From JBFMEX01 sp040752215 (GTDB taxonomy: Bacteria; Pseudomonadota; Alphaproteobacteria; Rhizobiales; Hyphomicrobiaceae), in NCBI GenBank assembly GCA_040752215.1, contig JBFMEX010000103.1, forward strand, positions 3,041 through 67,040: a DNA stretch of 64,000 nucleotides, written 5' to 3'. The notes beneath the pieces are model-generated. The model searched no databases. It was not told the origin of the DNA and saw only the letters and a list, made by a program, of their open reading frames with translations. Below are positions 8,670 to 17,704 of this stretch, piece by piece. The number at the start of each line of letters is the position of its first letter. Within the stretch, counting starts at the first letter, position 1. Made by a program: the position numbers and the translations under genes.

Positions 8670-8788
8670 CCCTCTCCCCATGCCCCTGCGCTCGGCATAG
8701 GGAGAGGGTTAGGGTGAGGGGCAGCTGCTTGCCGCAGCCCTGGTTTCCGCCCCTCACCCCGACCCTCTCCCCGCAAGCGGGGAGAGGG
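8670..8788. repeat. composite palindromic intergenic repeat (three hairpins)
   Basis: Between the sortase substrate gene and the sortase gene lie three inverted repeats: 8670-8684 with 8694-8708; 8701-8721 with 8750-8770 (21 bp, two mismatches, 28-base loop); and a perfect 12-bp stem 8763-8774 with 8777-8788 around AA. The 8701-8721 arm is used by two alternative pairings, so the structures exclude each other. The C-C-C-T-C-T-C-C-C-C core and its complement are typical of short dispersed REP-like elements of Hyphomicrobiales; a related core occurs inside trmFO at 15294. Confidence 0.75.
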
Positions 8789-8826
8789 AGCAGTGGGGCG
8801 GGGGCATGAGTCGGGGATCGGCGTGC

Positions 8827-11157
8827 TCATGTCGGCCGCCTCCGCAGGCGCCACACCATGAGTGCGCCGAGCAGCATCAGCGCCGCACCGATCATCATCC
8901 TGAGCTCGGCGTCGGTTGCGCCCTGCGGCAGCGCCACCTGCTGCAGCTGCGGATTGGCCGCCACCGCCGCCGGCGCCGCACGTGTGGCGACGACCTTGGC
9001 CCATGCGCCGCCGCCAGCGAGACCGGTGCGCTCGAGCTTGGTGCCGCCGGCATCGGCCCGGGTCCGCGGATCGCGGCGCTCGCTGCCGAACACCTTGTCG
9101 AAGTCCCACCCCGCCGGCAGGTTGAGCGGTATGTCGGTGCGCGTCAGCGTCCGGCCTTCGGGGCGGCTCGGCGTCACGTCAACCGCGACCAGACTGGTCA
9201 GCCGCGTCACCAGACGATGCGCGAGCGCCAGTTGCAGGATGCGCCGGTCGGCCTCCGGCCGGTCGATCTCGTGCAATGTGAGTCCGACCTCGGCGTCGGT
9301 GATCTTGCGTCGCGCCCACAGTTTCGAAAGACCCTTGCCCTCGGCCGCGCCAGCGAGCGCCAGCGACGCGCGCCACGGCTGGTCGCCGATCCGGCCCTCG
9401 ACCTCCAGCGTGCCGTCGAGCTGGCCGAGCCGCGCCGCGACCACCAGCGGCTCTCCGCGATAGAGATCCGGCAGCGCCTCGGGCGTCACGTCGGCCCCGC
9501 CAGCGCTGAAGCGCGCACTGAGACCGGTCACCGCCGGGCTCTCCAGCCGCTCGAACAGCGCCCGCATGCGCTCCTCGACCTGGCTCGCCGAGCCGATGTG
9601 GGTGAAGGTGCCGCGCCCGAGCTCGGCCGCCCGCGTCATCAGGTAGGTGTTCGGTGCCGAGCCGATGCCGACCATGAAGATGCGCGAGCGCCCCCGGTTG
9701 CGCGTTATGGCGTCGAGCAGCTGCTGCTCGTTGCCGATGGCCCCGTCGGTGAGGAAGACGACCTGCCGCACGTATCGCCCGTCGTCGCCGCCCCTGTCGG
9801 CCAGCGCCGCCACCATCGCCGGCACCATCTCGGTCCCGCCGCTCGCCTCGAGCGCCGAGACGAAGCCGCGCGCGCGGGCGATGTTTGCCGCGTCGGCCGG
9901 CACCGGCGCCGGGAACAGCACGTCGAAGGTGTTGTCGAAGCGGATGATGTTGAAGCGATCCTCGGGCTTCAGACGCCGTAGCGCGAAATCGAGGCTCGCC
10001 TTGGCCTCGCGGATCGACTGCCCGCCCATCGAGCCCGAGTTGTCGATGACGAGGATCGCCTCGCGCGGACGCCGCTCGACCGGCGCCTCGCCGGCCGGCG
10101 GAGTCAGGAACGCGAGCACGTAGTCCTCGTTGCCGACGCGCTCGCGGAACAGACCGACGGACGGGGTACGGCGCGGCGCGGCGCGCCAGGTGAGCTCGAA
10201 GTCGCGATTCCCCGCCACCGCCCCCTCGGCGAGGCGGACGATGCGCGAGGAGGGCCCCTTGTCCTCGATCGCCACCCGATGGTGCGCGCTGGCGACGCCG
10301 GCGAGCTCGAAGCCGGCCTCGAGACGCACTGTGATCGTCACCGGGTTGACGGGCGGGTGAAGCCGCGGATCGAGCACCGGCGGCTCGATGCGGGCGCGGT
10401 CCGGGACGGGATCGGCGAGCCGGCCCCAGCCCTGCCCCTCGGGGCCGAGGTCGACCACCTGAACGGTCGGCGGCGGGTTATAGCGCGGGCCCACCACCAA
10501 CGGCAGGCGCAGCGAGAATTCCTCGCCCGACTGGCGCACGCTCTCCTGGTACTCGATCTGGATCACGACCGTCTCGCCGGGGCCGATGTTGGCGACCGAG
10601 TTGGTGAACATGTTCGGCCGCTCCTGCTCGACGAGCCCGGCCTTCCTGCCCTCACGCTTGGCCGCCTCGTAGACCTGGCGCGCCTCGCCACGCTCCTTGA
10701 TCTCGCCGACGACGATGCGCTCGCCGATCACCATTTTGAGCGTATCGACCACGGCGCTCTCCGGCAGCGGATAGACGTAGACACCCTCGACCCAGCCTTC
10801 GCTCGGGTTGGTGAAGTGCTGGGTGACGCGCGCCCGCGCGGTCGGGCCGGAGACGTCGATCTCTACGTCGGTGCCGAGCCGCGGCGCCTCGACATAGGCG
10901 CCCTCCTCGTTGGCGCGAAGCAGCAGCGCGCCCGATTGCATCTCGCCCGGTGTCACCCGCCGCGCCGCGCCGGCGACAACCGCTGGTGCCGGCTCCGCGG
11001 CGGCCGGAGCGACGGGAGCGGCAGCGGGGGTGGCCAGAATTGGCGCCGCGGGCAGCACGAGCCCGGTCAGAGCACTCGCTGCGAGCAGGCAAAGCCGATT
11101 GGGCGACCGCCGCGAAGGTGAACTCGGCGGCTCGAAGCGCGGGATCATCGACATCAT
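8827..11157 (-). CDS. sortase substrate: VIT and von Willebrand factor A domain surface protein
   Basis: A 776-residue exported protein. Signal/anchor about residues 20-43, Ala/Pro linker 43-65, VIT domain about 80-210 (R-V-T-Q-H-F-T-N-P, Y-V-Y-P-L-P, I-G-E-R-I-V-V-G-E-I) and a vWA domain from about 365 with the MIDAS motif D372-N-S-G-S. The C-terminus is a sorting signal: L-P-Q-G-A-T-D near residue 743, a hydrophobic helix and an R-L-R-R-R-P-T tail. This matches the dedicated partner of class GN sortases. It should be cleaved at the LP motif by the downstream sortase and attached to an unknown acceptor. GGAGG sits 6 bases before the ATG at 11157; the 20-codon longer frame lacks such a site. 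Confidence 0.92.
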   Translation of the reverse strand: MMSMIPRFEPPSSPSRRSPNRLCLLAASALTGLVLPAAPILATPAAAPVAPAAAEPAPAVVAGAARRVTPGEMQSGALLLRANEEGAYVEAPRLGTDVEIDVSGPTARARVTQHFTNPSEGWVEGVYVYPLPESAVVDTLKMVIGERIVVGEIKERGEARQVYEAAKREGRKAGLVEQERPNMFTNSVANIGPGETVVIQIEYQESVRQSGEEFSLRLPLVVGPRYNPPPTVQVVDLGPEGQGWGRLADPVPDRARIEPPVLDPRLHPPVNPVTITVRLEAGFELAGVASAHHRVAIEDKGPSSRIVRLAEGAVAGNRDFELTWRAAPRRTPSVGLFRERVGNEDYVLAFLTPPAGEAPVERRPREAILVIDNSGSMGGQSIREAKASLDFALRRLKPEDRFNIIRFDNTFDVLFPAPVPADAANIARARGFVSALEASGGTEMVPAMVAALADRGGDDGRYVRQVVFLTDGAIGNEQQLLDAITRNRGRSRIFMVGIGSAPNTYLMTRAAELGRGTFTHIGSASQVEERMRALFERLESPAVTGLSARFSAGGADVTPEALPDLYRGEPLVVAARLGQLDGTLEVEGRIGDQPWRASLALAGAAEGKGLSKLWARRKITDAEVGLTLHEIDRPEADRRILQLALAHRLVTRLTSLVAVDVTPSRPEGRTLTRTDIPLNLPAGWDFDKVFGSERRDPRTRADAGGTKLERTGLAGGGAWAKVVATRAAPAAVAANPQLQQVALPQGATDAELRMMIGAALMLLGALMVWRLRRRPT

Positions 11158-11341
11158 GAGGGTCCTCCAGTGGCCTCGAATGGGCCTCCTGGAGCTAGCC
11201 AGATGTCGCCCTGGCACCGCGAGCGTCGAAATCGCGCTTCATTCGGACGCTAGCGTCACCGCCCGCCACATGCCGCTTGCGGGCGTTTCCCATTGTGCGG
11301 ATAAGTGAGCCCCAGTACGTATGGACCCGCACGGAGCCACG

Positions 11342-12115
11342 ATGGCCCTCTCCCCGGACCAGAAGCTCGCCGACGACGAGAGCCACCGCATCGCCGGGCG
11401 CCTGCGCGAGGAGCTCGCGCGCCGGCGGATGACCCGCCAGGGGCTCGCCCACCACGCCAGGATCAGCCTCTCGACGCTGGAGAAGGCGCTGTCCGGCAAG
11501 CGGCCCTTCACCCTCGCCACCCTGGTCCGCCTCGAGGAGGCGTTGGGCCTGGAGCTGCGCCCGCGGGCCGCTGCGCCGGCTGCCCCGGCCGTCAATGGCC
11601 GCATTCCGGGCCTCGCCCCGGAGGAGCTCGGCTCCTATTCCCGGCCCGCGGTCGCGTGGATCGAGGGCGAGTACCTGACTTTGCGCCCCTCGTTCAGCGC
11701 CCCGAGCGCGATCTACGCCTACCGCACCGAGATCCGCTGGGACGAAGCCTCCTCCGGACTCGCGTTCCGCGAATCCGAGCGTCTCGATGCCGATTTCACC
11801 CAGCACGGCCTCGTTTCCGCACCGCACCAGTCCGGCCACATCTACCTCGTCACCAACCGCCACGGTCAGTACCGGCTGATCATCGTCTCGCGGCCGACCA
11901 TCAACGGCGAGATGCATGGCGTGCTGACGACCCTGCTCGCCGGGCGCGGCTCCCAGCTCACCCCCGTCGCCACGCCGATCGTTCTGGCGCCGCTCGCGAG
12001 CGTCGGCCACGCCGAGTTCGGCCGCATCGACCCCGGACATACCGCCTTCGCCCGCTACAAGAAGCTGCTCAAGCGAACCATCGAGGAGCCGTTCGCGTTT
12101 CTGCTCTCGGGCTGA
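11342..12115 (+). CDS. XRE-type helix-turn-helix regulator with unknown C-terminal sensor domain
   Basis: A 257-residue cytosolic protein. Residues about 18-75 are a Cro/CI-type HTH (R-L-R-E-E-L-A-R-R-R-M-T-R-Q-G-L-A, then S-L-S-T-L-E-K-A-L-S-G-K-R-P-F and L-V-R-L-E-E-A-L-G). The remaining 170 residues are an unassigned domain rich in beta strands, with E-L-G-S-Y-S-R-P-A-V and N-R-H-G-Q-Y-R-L-I-I-V-S motifs. GGAG lies 5 bases before the ATG at 11342; an ATG at 11321 in frame would add seven residues. It is divergent from the sortase operon across a 184-base intergenic region, so it may control that operon; no operator was identified. Confidence 0.8.
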   Translation: MALSPDQKLADDESHRIAGRLREELARRRMTRQGLAHHARISLSTLEKALSGKRPFTLATLVRLEEALGLELRPRAAAPAAPAVNGRIPGLAPEELGSYSRPAVAWIEGEYLTLRPSFSAPSAIYAYRTEIRWDEASSGLAFRESERLDADFTQHGLVSAPHQSGHIYLVTNRHGQYRLIIVSRPTINGEMHGVLTTLLAGRGSQLTPVATPIVLAPLASVGHAEFGRIDPGHTAFARYKKLLKRTIEEPFAFLLSG

Positions 12116-12220
12116 AAGCTCCGCGGCCATACCAAAGCCACGGCACACCCCGATCCTGGCCGGCTGCAAGCGAGCAACCATCGCTTCGGCGCGGCGTCCG
12201 CAACGGACGCGCGATGGGCT

Positions 12221-13981
12221 ATGATGAAACTGGATGCACCCCGGACGGTTGACCGGACCCCGCGCTTCGAGACCACGACCGAGATGACCACGAGCCTACC
12301 AACCGCCGGCAAAGTCCCGACCGTCGTCGTCCGCCGCCTGACCTGGGGGTTCGCCACCGCGGCCGCGTTCCTGCTCGCCGTCTATGCCTCGCGCTACGAG
12401 GGCAGCGCCGCGCACGTGCTGTTCTCGCTGCTCGTCGCCTCGACCATCGGCGCCGTGATCGTGCTGCTCGCGCGCCGCGTGCTGGTGGCGCTGGTGCTGG
12501 TCACCGCGCTGCTCGGCGTCGTCGTCGCCGTCTCGATCCAGAAGCAGCAGACCATGAACATGGTGCTGCACGCCTACGACCTGTTCTTCTACCCGGCGTC
12601 CTGGTCCACGCTCACGTTCCTCTGGCACAGCTATCGCTTCTACGTCGTCGCCCTGCTCATCGCATTCGTCGTCACCGGCCTCGCGGTCTGGTTCGCCTGC
12701 CGGATCGACGACACCCGCATCGAGCGCCGCTCGGCGGCGCTCGCCGCGATCGTGTTCGCCTCGTTCGCGTGGGTCGCAGCGCAGGCGAAGTCGGATCGCA
12801 ACGACGCGCAGTTCTTCTTCGACGACCTCTATGTCTCCTCGTTCTTCTCGTCCTGGTCGGAGACGCTGGACACGCTTTGGCGCGGCATGCTGATTACGGC
12901 GGCCGACACCGGCGACGGACGCAAGCTCTCGGCCCCCGCCACGTGCAAGCCCGTGCGCACGCCACCCAACATCGTCCTGATCCACCACGAGAGCGCGGTG
13001 CCGCCGGCGCTGTTCTCCGGTCTCGACTACGACCGCCGGCTCGATACCTTCTTCCACTCCGAGGACAAGAAGCTGCACAAGCTGCGCGTCGAGACCTTCG
13101 GCGGCGCGTCGTGGCTGACCGAGTTCTCGGTGCTGACCGGCCTCTCGACCTACCACTTCGGCGGCATGCGCCCGTTCGTGCAGCCGGTGATGGCCGGCAA
13201 GCTGCACGATACGCTGCCGCAGATGCTGGAGCTGTGCGGCTATCGCAACGTGCTCGTCTACCCGATGCTGCGCAACTTCGTCTCCAACGGGGCGTTCTAC
13301 GACTCGATCGGCATCACCTCGGTGCTCGACGCCGAGGCACAGGGTGCGGTTGCCCCCAACGAGCGCGACGAGTTCTACTACCACAGTGCGCTCGACGAGA
13401 TGGCGCAGCATTTCGCCGTGTCCGCTTCCCCGCTGTTCCTCTACGTGCAGACCCAGTCCACGCACGGCAGCTACGACTTCGTCTACAAGCCCGAGGTGAG
13501 CGTTCCGGGCGGCGGGCCCGGCACCGACCCGGAAGTCAGCGAGTATCTGCGCCGGCTCGCTCTCTCCGAGGTCGATTATCGCTTCCTCAAGGCGGAGCTG
13601 GCGCGGCGCTTCCCCGACCGCTCCTTCATCATCGTCCGCTACGGCGACCACCAGCCCGACATCGCACGGCGCATGCTCGGCAACCCGGAGGAGGCGACGC
13701 GGATGATCCGCACCAAGGGCTCGCCGGCGTTCCTCACCTACTATGCGATGGAGACGCAGAACTTCCGCGCCGCCCCACTGCCCGGCCTCGAGGTCGTCGA
13801 CGTGCCCTATCTCGGCACCATCATCATGGAGGCGGCGCGCCTGCCATTGCCCGAGAGCTACCGGGAGCGGAAGCGGCTCATGACGCTGTGCAAGGGCCAT
13901 TACGACGGCTGCCCGCGCGACGGCGAAATCCTCGCCTTCCATCGCCGCCTGATCGATTCCGGCCTGATGGACCCGATGTAG
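12221..13981 (+). CDS. sulfatase-fold membrane transferase (LtaS/MdoB-like)
   Basis: A 586-residue protein with about five N-terminal membrane helices (residues 40-175) and a large periplasmic alkaline-phosphatase-superfamily domain (about 245-560). Metal and catalytic motifs seen: P-P-N-I-V-L-I-H-H-E-S, F-G-G-A-S-W-L-T-E-F-S-V-L-T-G-L, Y-V-Q-T-Q-S-T-H-G, and I-V-R-Y-G-D-H-Q-P-D. Relatives move phosphoglycerol or phosphoethanolamine onto glucans or lipids. The exact donor and acceptor cannot be read. Two ATG codons (12221, 12224) and one at 12284 are possible starts. Downstream is trmFO, 55 bases away, with no functional link. Confidence 0.85.
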   Translation: MMKLDAPRTVDRTPRFETTTEMTTSLPTAGKVPTVVVRRLTWGFATAAAFLLAVYASRYEGSAAHVLFSLLVASTIGAVIVLLARRVLVALVLVTALLGVVVAVSIQKQQTMNMVLHAYDLFFYPASWSTLTFLWHSYRFYVVALLIAFVVTGLAVWFACRIDDTRIERRSAALAAIVFASFAWVAAQAKSDRNDAQFFFDDLYVSSFFSSWSETLDTLWRGMLITAADTGDGRKLSAPATCKPVRTPPNIVLIHHESAVPPALFSGLDYDRRLDTFFHSEDKKLHKLRVETFGGASWLTEFSVLTGLSTYHFGGMRPFVQPVMAGKLHDTLPQMLELCGYRNVLVYPMLRNFVSNGAFYDSIGITSVLDAEAQGAVAPNERDEFYYHSALDEMAQHFAVSASPLFLYVQTQSTHGSYDFVYKPEVSVPGGGPGTDPEVSEYLRRLALSEVDYRFLKAELARRFPDRSFIIVRYGDHQPDIARRMLGNPEEATRMIRTKGSPAFLTYYAMETQNFRAAPLPGLEVVDVPYLGTIIMEAARLPLPESYRERKRLMTLCKGHYDGCPRDGEILAFHRRLIDSGLMDPM

Positions 13982-14036
13982 CCGCACCGGCTCCGGCGAC
14001 GTTGTCCGGCCGCCGGCGATGGAATACGTTCCGCCC

Positions 14037-15581
14037 ATGACAGGAACAGAGCCCGTTCACGTCGTCGGCGGCGGTCTTGCCGGCTCGGAGGCCGCCTGGC
14101 AGATCGCCTCCTTCGGCGTGCCCGTCGTGCTGCACGAGATGCGCCCGCTGCAGGCGACCGACGCCCACAAGACCGAAGGCCTGGCCGAGCTCGTATGCTC
14201 GAACTCGTTCCGCTCCGACGACTGGGAGACCAACGCCGTTGGCCTGCTGCACGAGGAGATGCGCCGCGCCGGATCGCTGATCATGGCCGCCGCCGACCTC
14301 CACAAGCTGCCGGCGGGCGGGGCGCTCGCCGTCGACCGCGATCGCTTCTCCGACGAGGTTACGCGCCGGCTCGCGGCCCATCCGCTGGTTGCGATCGAGC
14401 GCGGCGAGATTGCCGGCTTGCCGCCCGCCGAGTGGTCGAGCGTGATCGTCGCCACCGGCCCGCTGACCTCGCCCGCCTTGAGCCGAGCGATCCTCGCGGC
14501 TACGGGCGAGGACGCGCTCGCCTTCTTCGACGCCATCGCCCCCATCGTGCATTTCGAGAGCATCGACATGAGCCGCGCGTGGCGCCAGTCGCGCTACGAC
14601 AAGGCCGGCCCCGGCGGCACCGGCGCCGACTACATCAACTGTCCGCTGACGCGCGAGGAGTACGAGGCATTCGTGGACGCCTTGCTCGCCGGCGAGAAGA
14701 CCACGTTCAAGGAGTGGGAGGCCTCGACGCCCTATTTCGACGGCTGCCTGCCGATCGAGGTGATGGCCGAGCGCGGGCGCGACACCCTCCGGTTCGGCCC
14801 CATGAAGCCGATCGGGCTCGCCGACCCGCACCGCGGCGGCGCCAGGCCCTATGCCGTCGTGCAGCTCCGCCAGGACAACGCGCTCGGCTCGCTGTGGAAC
14901 ATGGTCGGCTTCCAGACCAAGCTGAAGCACGGCGAGCAGGTGCGGGTGTTTCGCATGATCCCGGGCCTCGAGCAGGCGGAGTTCGCGCGCCTCGGTGGCC
15001 TGCATCGCAATACGTTCCTCAACTCGCCCCGGCTGCTCGATCCGCTGTTGCGGCTGAGGGCGCGGCCGCGCCTGCGCTTCGCCGGCCAGATCACCGGTGT
15101 CGAGGGCTATGTCGAGAGCGCGGCCTGCGGGCTGCTCGCCGGCCGCTTCGCCGCTGCCGAGCGGCTCGGCCGCATACCCGTGCCGCCACCGGCAACGACC
15201 GCCCTCGGCGCCCTGATCGGCCACGTCACCGGCGGGCATCTCGTTGCCGACCTCGACCAGGCTGACCCCGACGCCGCGGCGGCGACGCCTCTTGCCCCCT
15301 CCCCCTTGCGGGGTGGGGTCGAGGATGGGGAGAGCCCCGAAGACGATGGCCGGCCTTCACCGATCGAGGGAGCGCGGGCGCGCTCGTTCCAGCCGATGAA
15401 CATCAACTATGGCCTGCTGCCGCCACCCGACGCGGTGCCGGAGCGCGATGCCGAGGGGCGGCGGATCAAGGGAAAAGACAAGTCGTTCGCCAGGAAGCGC
15501 GCGGTGTCGCAGCGCGCTCTTCACGACCTCGACGGCTGGCTGGCCGAATGTGCCGCCGCCATGGCCCGCGCCGCCGAGTAG
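14037..15581 (+). CDS. trmFO: methylenetetrahydrofolate-tRNA-(uracil-5-)-methyltransferase
   Basis: A 514-residue cytosolic flavoprotein that makes ribothymidine at position 54 of tRNA using methylene-THF and FADH2. Seen: V-H-V-V-G-G-G-L-A-G-S-E-A-A-W (FAD-binding Rossmann), L-V-C-S-N-S-F-R-S-D, E-S-I-D-M, G-A-D-Y-I-N-C-P-L-T-R-E-E-Y, D-G-C-L-P-I-E-V-M-A-E-R-G and the C-terminal Q-P-M-N-I-N-Y-G-L-L-P-P. The usual length is about 450-475; here a stretch of some 40 residues (about 410-450) between the G-H-V-T-G-G-H block and Q-P-M-N-I is low-complexity and contains a palindromic repeat (see 15294). The ATG at 14037 was chosen over 14019 because TrmFO begins just before its nucleotide fold. Confidence 0.95.
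   Translation: MTGTEPVHVVGGGLAGSEAAWQIASFGVPVVLHEMRPLQATDAHKTEGLAELVCSNSFRSDDWETNAVGLLHEEMRRAGSLIMAAADLHKLPAGGALAVDRDRFSDEVTRRLAAHPLVAIERGEIAGLPPAEWSSVIVATGPLTSPALSRAILAATGEDALAFFDAIAPIVHFESIDMSRAWRQSRYDKAGPGGTGADYINCPLTREEYEAFVDALLAGEKTTFKEWEASTPYFDGCLPIEVMAERGRDTLRFGPMKPIGLADPHRGGARPYAVVQLRQDNALGSLWNMVGFQTKLKHGEQVRVFRMIPGLEQAEFARLGGLHRNTFLNSPRLLDPLLRLRARPRLRFAGQITGVEGYVESAACGLLAGRFAAAERLGRIPVPPPATTALGALIGHVTGGHLVADLDQADPDAAAATPLAPSPLRGGVEDGESPEDDGRPSPIEGARARSFQPMNINYGLLPPPDAVPERDAEGRRIKGKDKSFARKRAVSQRALHDLDGWLAECAAAMARAAE
15294..15332. repeat. REP-like palindromic element embedded in frame in trmFO
   Basis: A C-rich arm (C-C-C-C-C-T-C-C-C-C-C), TTGC, then a G-rich arm and a second G-rich run form an imperfect hairpin of the same style as the element at 8763-8788. 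It is translated as the L-A-P-S-P-L-R-G-G-V-E-D-G stretch of TrmFO, a segment that interrupts two conserved TrmFO blocks. Confidence 0.6.
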
Positions 15582-15588
15582 CACGCTC

Positions 15589-17505
15589 TCACGCCCGATC
15601 GCCCAGCTTTCCCATCAGCACGTCGCGGCCGAGCGCCTTGAACACCGTCCCGACGATGCTGTCCGACGCGAGGCTCGCCGCCGCGTACATCACCTCCGGC
15701 TTGCCGTGCTCGATGAAGCGGTCGGGCAGCACCATGGTGCGCACCTTGAAGCCGCGGTCCAGCAGACCGTCGTCGGCGAGGTATTGCAGAACGTGGCTGG
15801 CGAAGCCGCCGACCGAGCCTTCCTCGATGGTGATCAGAACCTCGTGGCTCGCCGCCAGCCGCTTGACGAGATCCCTGTCGAGCGGCTTCAGGAAGCGCGC
15901 ATCGGCAACCGTGGTCGACAGCCCGAACGATGCCAGCTGGTCGGCGGCCTTGAGGCACTCGGCGAGCCGCGTGCCGAGCGACAGCAGCGCCACCTTGGAG
16001 CCCTCGCGCACGACGCGGCCCTTGCCGATCGCGAGCGGGATGCCTTCCGCCGGCAGCTCGACGCCAACACCCTCGCCGCGCGGATAGCGGAACGCCGACG
16101 GACGGTCGTCGATCGCCGCCGCTGTCGCCACCATGTGCACCAGCTCGGCCTCGTCGGCCGCGGCCATGATCACCATCTCGGGCAGGCAGCCGAGATAGGC
16201 GAGGTCGAACGATCCGGCGTGGGTCGCCCCGTCGGCGCCGACCAGCCCCGCGCGGTCGATGGCAAATCGCACCGGCAGGCGCTGGACGGCGACGTCGTGC
16301 ACCACCTGGTCATAGGCGCGCTGCAGAAACGTCGAGTAGAGGGCGGCGAACGGCTTCAAACCCTCGGCGGCGAGGCCGGCAGCGAACGTCACCGCGTGCT
16401 GCTCGGCAATGCCGACGTCGAACGTGCGCTCTGGAAACGCCTTGCCGAACACGTCGAGACCGGTACCGTCGGGCATCGCCGCGGTGATTGCGACGATCCG
16501 CCGATCCTTCTCGGCTTCCCGGATCAGGCTCTCCGCGAATACACGCGTGTAGCTCGGCGCGTTCGGCTTCGGCTTCACCTGCGCGCCGGTCACCACGTTG
16601 AAGCGGGCGACGCCGTGGTACTTGTCGTCGGAGGCTTCCGCCGGCGCGTAGCCCTTGCCCTTCTGGGTCACCACGTGCACGAGGATCGGGCCCTGCCGCG
16701 CATCGCGAACGTTCTTCAGAACGGGCAGCAGGTGGTTGAAGTCGTGCCCGTCGATCGGACCGACGTAATAGAAGCCGAGCTCCTCGAACCAGGCCCCGCC
16801 CTGCCACAGGTGGCGGGTGTACTCCTCGACCCGCGCGGCGCGCCGCTCCCAGCTCTTCGGCAGCCGCTTGGCGAGCTGCTTGGCGACGTCGCGCCAGTAG
16901 AGATAGGTGCCGCTCGAGGTGATACGGGCAAGATACGCCGAGAGCGCGCCGGTCGGCGGCGCGATCGACATGTCGTTGTCGTTCAGCACGACAATCAGCC
17001 GCTCGTCGCGAGCACCGGCATTGTTCAGCGCCTCGTAAGCCATGCCGGCCGACATCGCCCCGTCGCCGATCACGGCGATGACGTTGTTGTTGCCGCCTGT
17101 GAGATCGCGCGCCACCGCCATGCCAAGGCCGGCGGAGATCGACGTCGAGGAGTGACCCGCCCCGAACGGGTCGTAGGCGCTCTCCTCGCGCCGCGTGAAG
17201 CCGGAGAGCCCGCCCGGCTGGCGCAGCGTGCGGATGCGGTCGCGCCGGCCGGTAACGATCTTGTGCGGGTAGGACTGGTGGCCGACGTCCCAGATCAGCC
17301 GGTCGTGCGGCGTGTCGAACACGTAATGCAGCGCTATGGTCAGCTCGACCACGCCGAGCCCGGCGCCGAGATGGCCGCCGGTGACGGAGACGGCGTCGAT
17401 CGTCTCCTGCCTCAACTCGGCCGCGAGTTGGGGCAGGGCACTCTCGGGCAGCGCGCGCAGATCCGCGGGCAGCTTCACGGTATCGAGTAGCGGGGTCTTG
17501 CTCAC
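15589..17505 (-). CDS. dxs: 1-deoxy-D-xylulose-5-phosphate synthase
   Basis: A 638-residue thiamine-diphosphate enzyme that condenses pyruvate and glyceraldehyde 3-phosphate, the first step of the MEP isoprenoid pathway. Seen: D-V-G-H-Q-S-Y-P-H-K, G-A-G-H-S-S-T-S-I-S, the ThDP/Mg motif G-D-G-A-M-S-A-G-M-A-Y-E-A-L-N, and the transketolase-type E-Q-H-A-V-T-F-A-A-G-L-A with the catalytic Glu. The GTG at 17505 is preceded by GAGGAAGG at good spacing, so it is preferred over the longer frame starting at 17583. xseB and a deacetylase gene follow upstream on the same strand in the order usual for Hyphomicrobiales. Confidence 0.97.
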   Translation of the reverse strand: MSKTPLLDTVKLPADLRALPESALPQLAAELRQETIDAVSVTGGHLGAGLGVVELTIALHYVFDTPHDRLIWDVGHQSYPHKIVTGRRDRIRTLRQPGGLSGFTRREESAYDPFGAGHSSTSISAGLGMAVARDLTGGNNNVIAVIGDGAMSAGMAYEALNNAGARDERLIVVLNDNDMSIAPPTGALSAYLARITSSGTYLYWRDVAKQLAKRLPKSWERRAARVEEYTRHLWQGGAWFEELGFYYVGPIDGHDFNHLLPVLKNVRDARQGPILVHVVTQKGKGYAPAEASDDKYHGVARFNVVTGAQVKPKPNAPSYTRVFAESLIREAEKDRRIVAITAAMPDGTGLDVFGKAFPERTFDVGIAEQHAVTFAAGLAAEGLKPFAALYSTFLQRAYDQVVHDVAVQRLPVRFAIDRAGLVGADGATHAGSFDLAYLGCLPEMVIMAAADEAELVHMVATAAAIDDRPSAFRYPRGEGVGVELPAEGIPLAIGKGRVVREGSKVALLSLGTRLAECLKAADQLASFGLSTTVADARFLKPLDRDLVKRLAASHEVLITIEEGSVGGFASHVLQYLADDGLLDRGFKVRTMVLPDRFIEHGKPEVMYAAASLASDSIVGTVFKALGRDVLMGKLGDRA

Positions 17506-17704
17506 GCCAACCTTCCTCGCTCCGCCAGTTCGCAGCGGCTTGCCGGCCGGGCCGCGAGCTGCCCGCAGGCACGGGCGGGCCAAGCATCGCGCACGGACAC
17601 GCGCGGTTCAACCGGACATTTTGACGATCGTACGGACAGGGCCGCCGGTTCCCGCAGCCTGCACGTTCTCGCTGCGCATCGGCGCGCTCCGGGCGGACCG
17701 CAGC

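Noticed and set aside
8670..8788. Possible CRISPR or tandem array because of repeated C/G blocks
   Set aside because: The blocks are inverted, not direct, repeats of unequal length without regular spacers.
17506..17704. Riboswitch or leader upstream of dxs (199-base gap)
   Set aside because: No thiamine-pyrophosphate box or other known riboswitch pattern was found, only the Shine-Dalgarno sequence.
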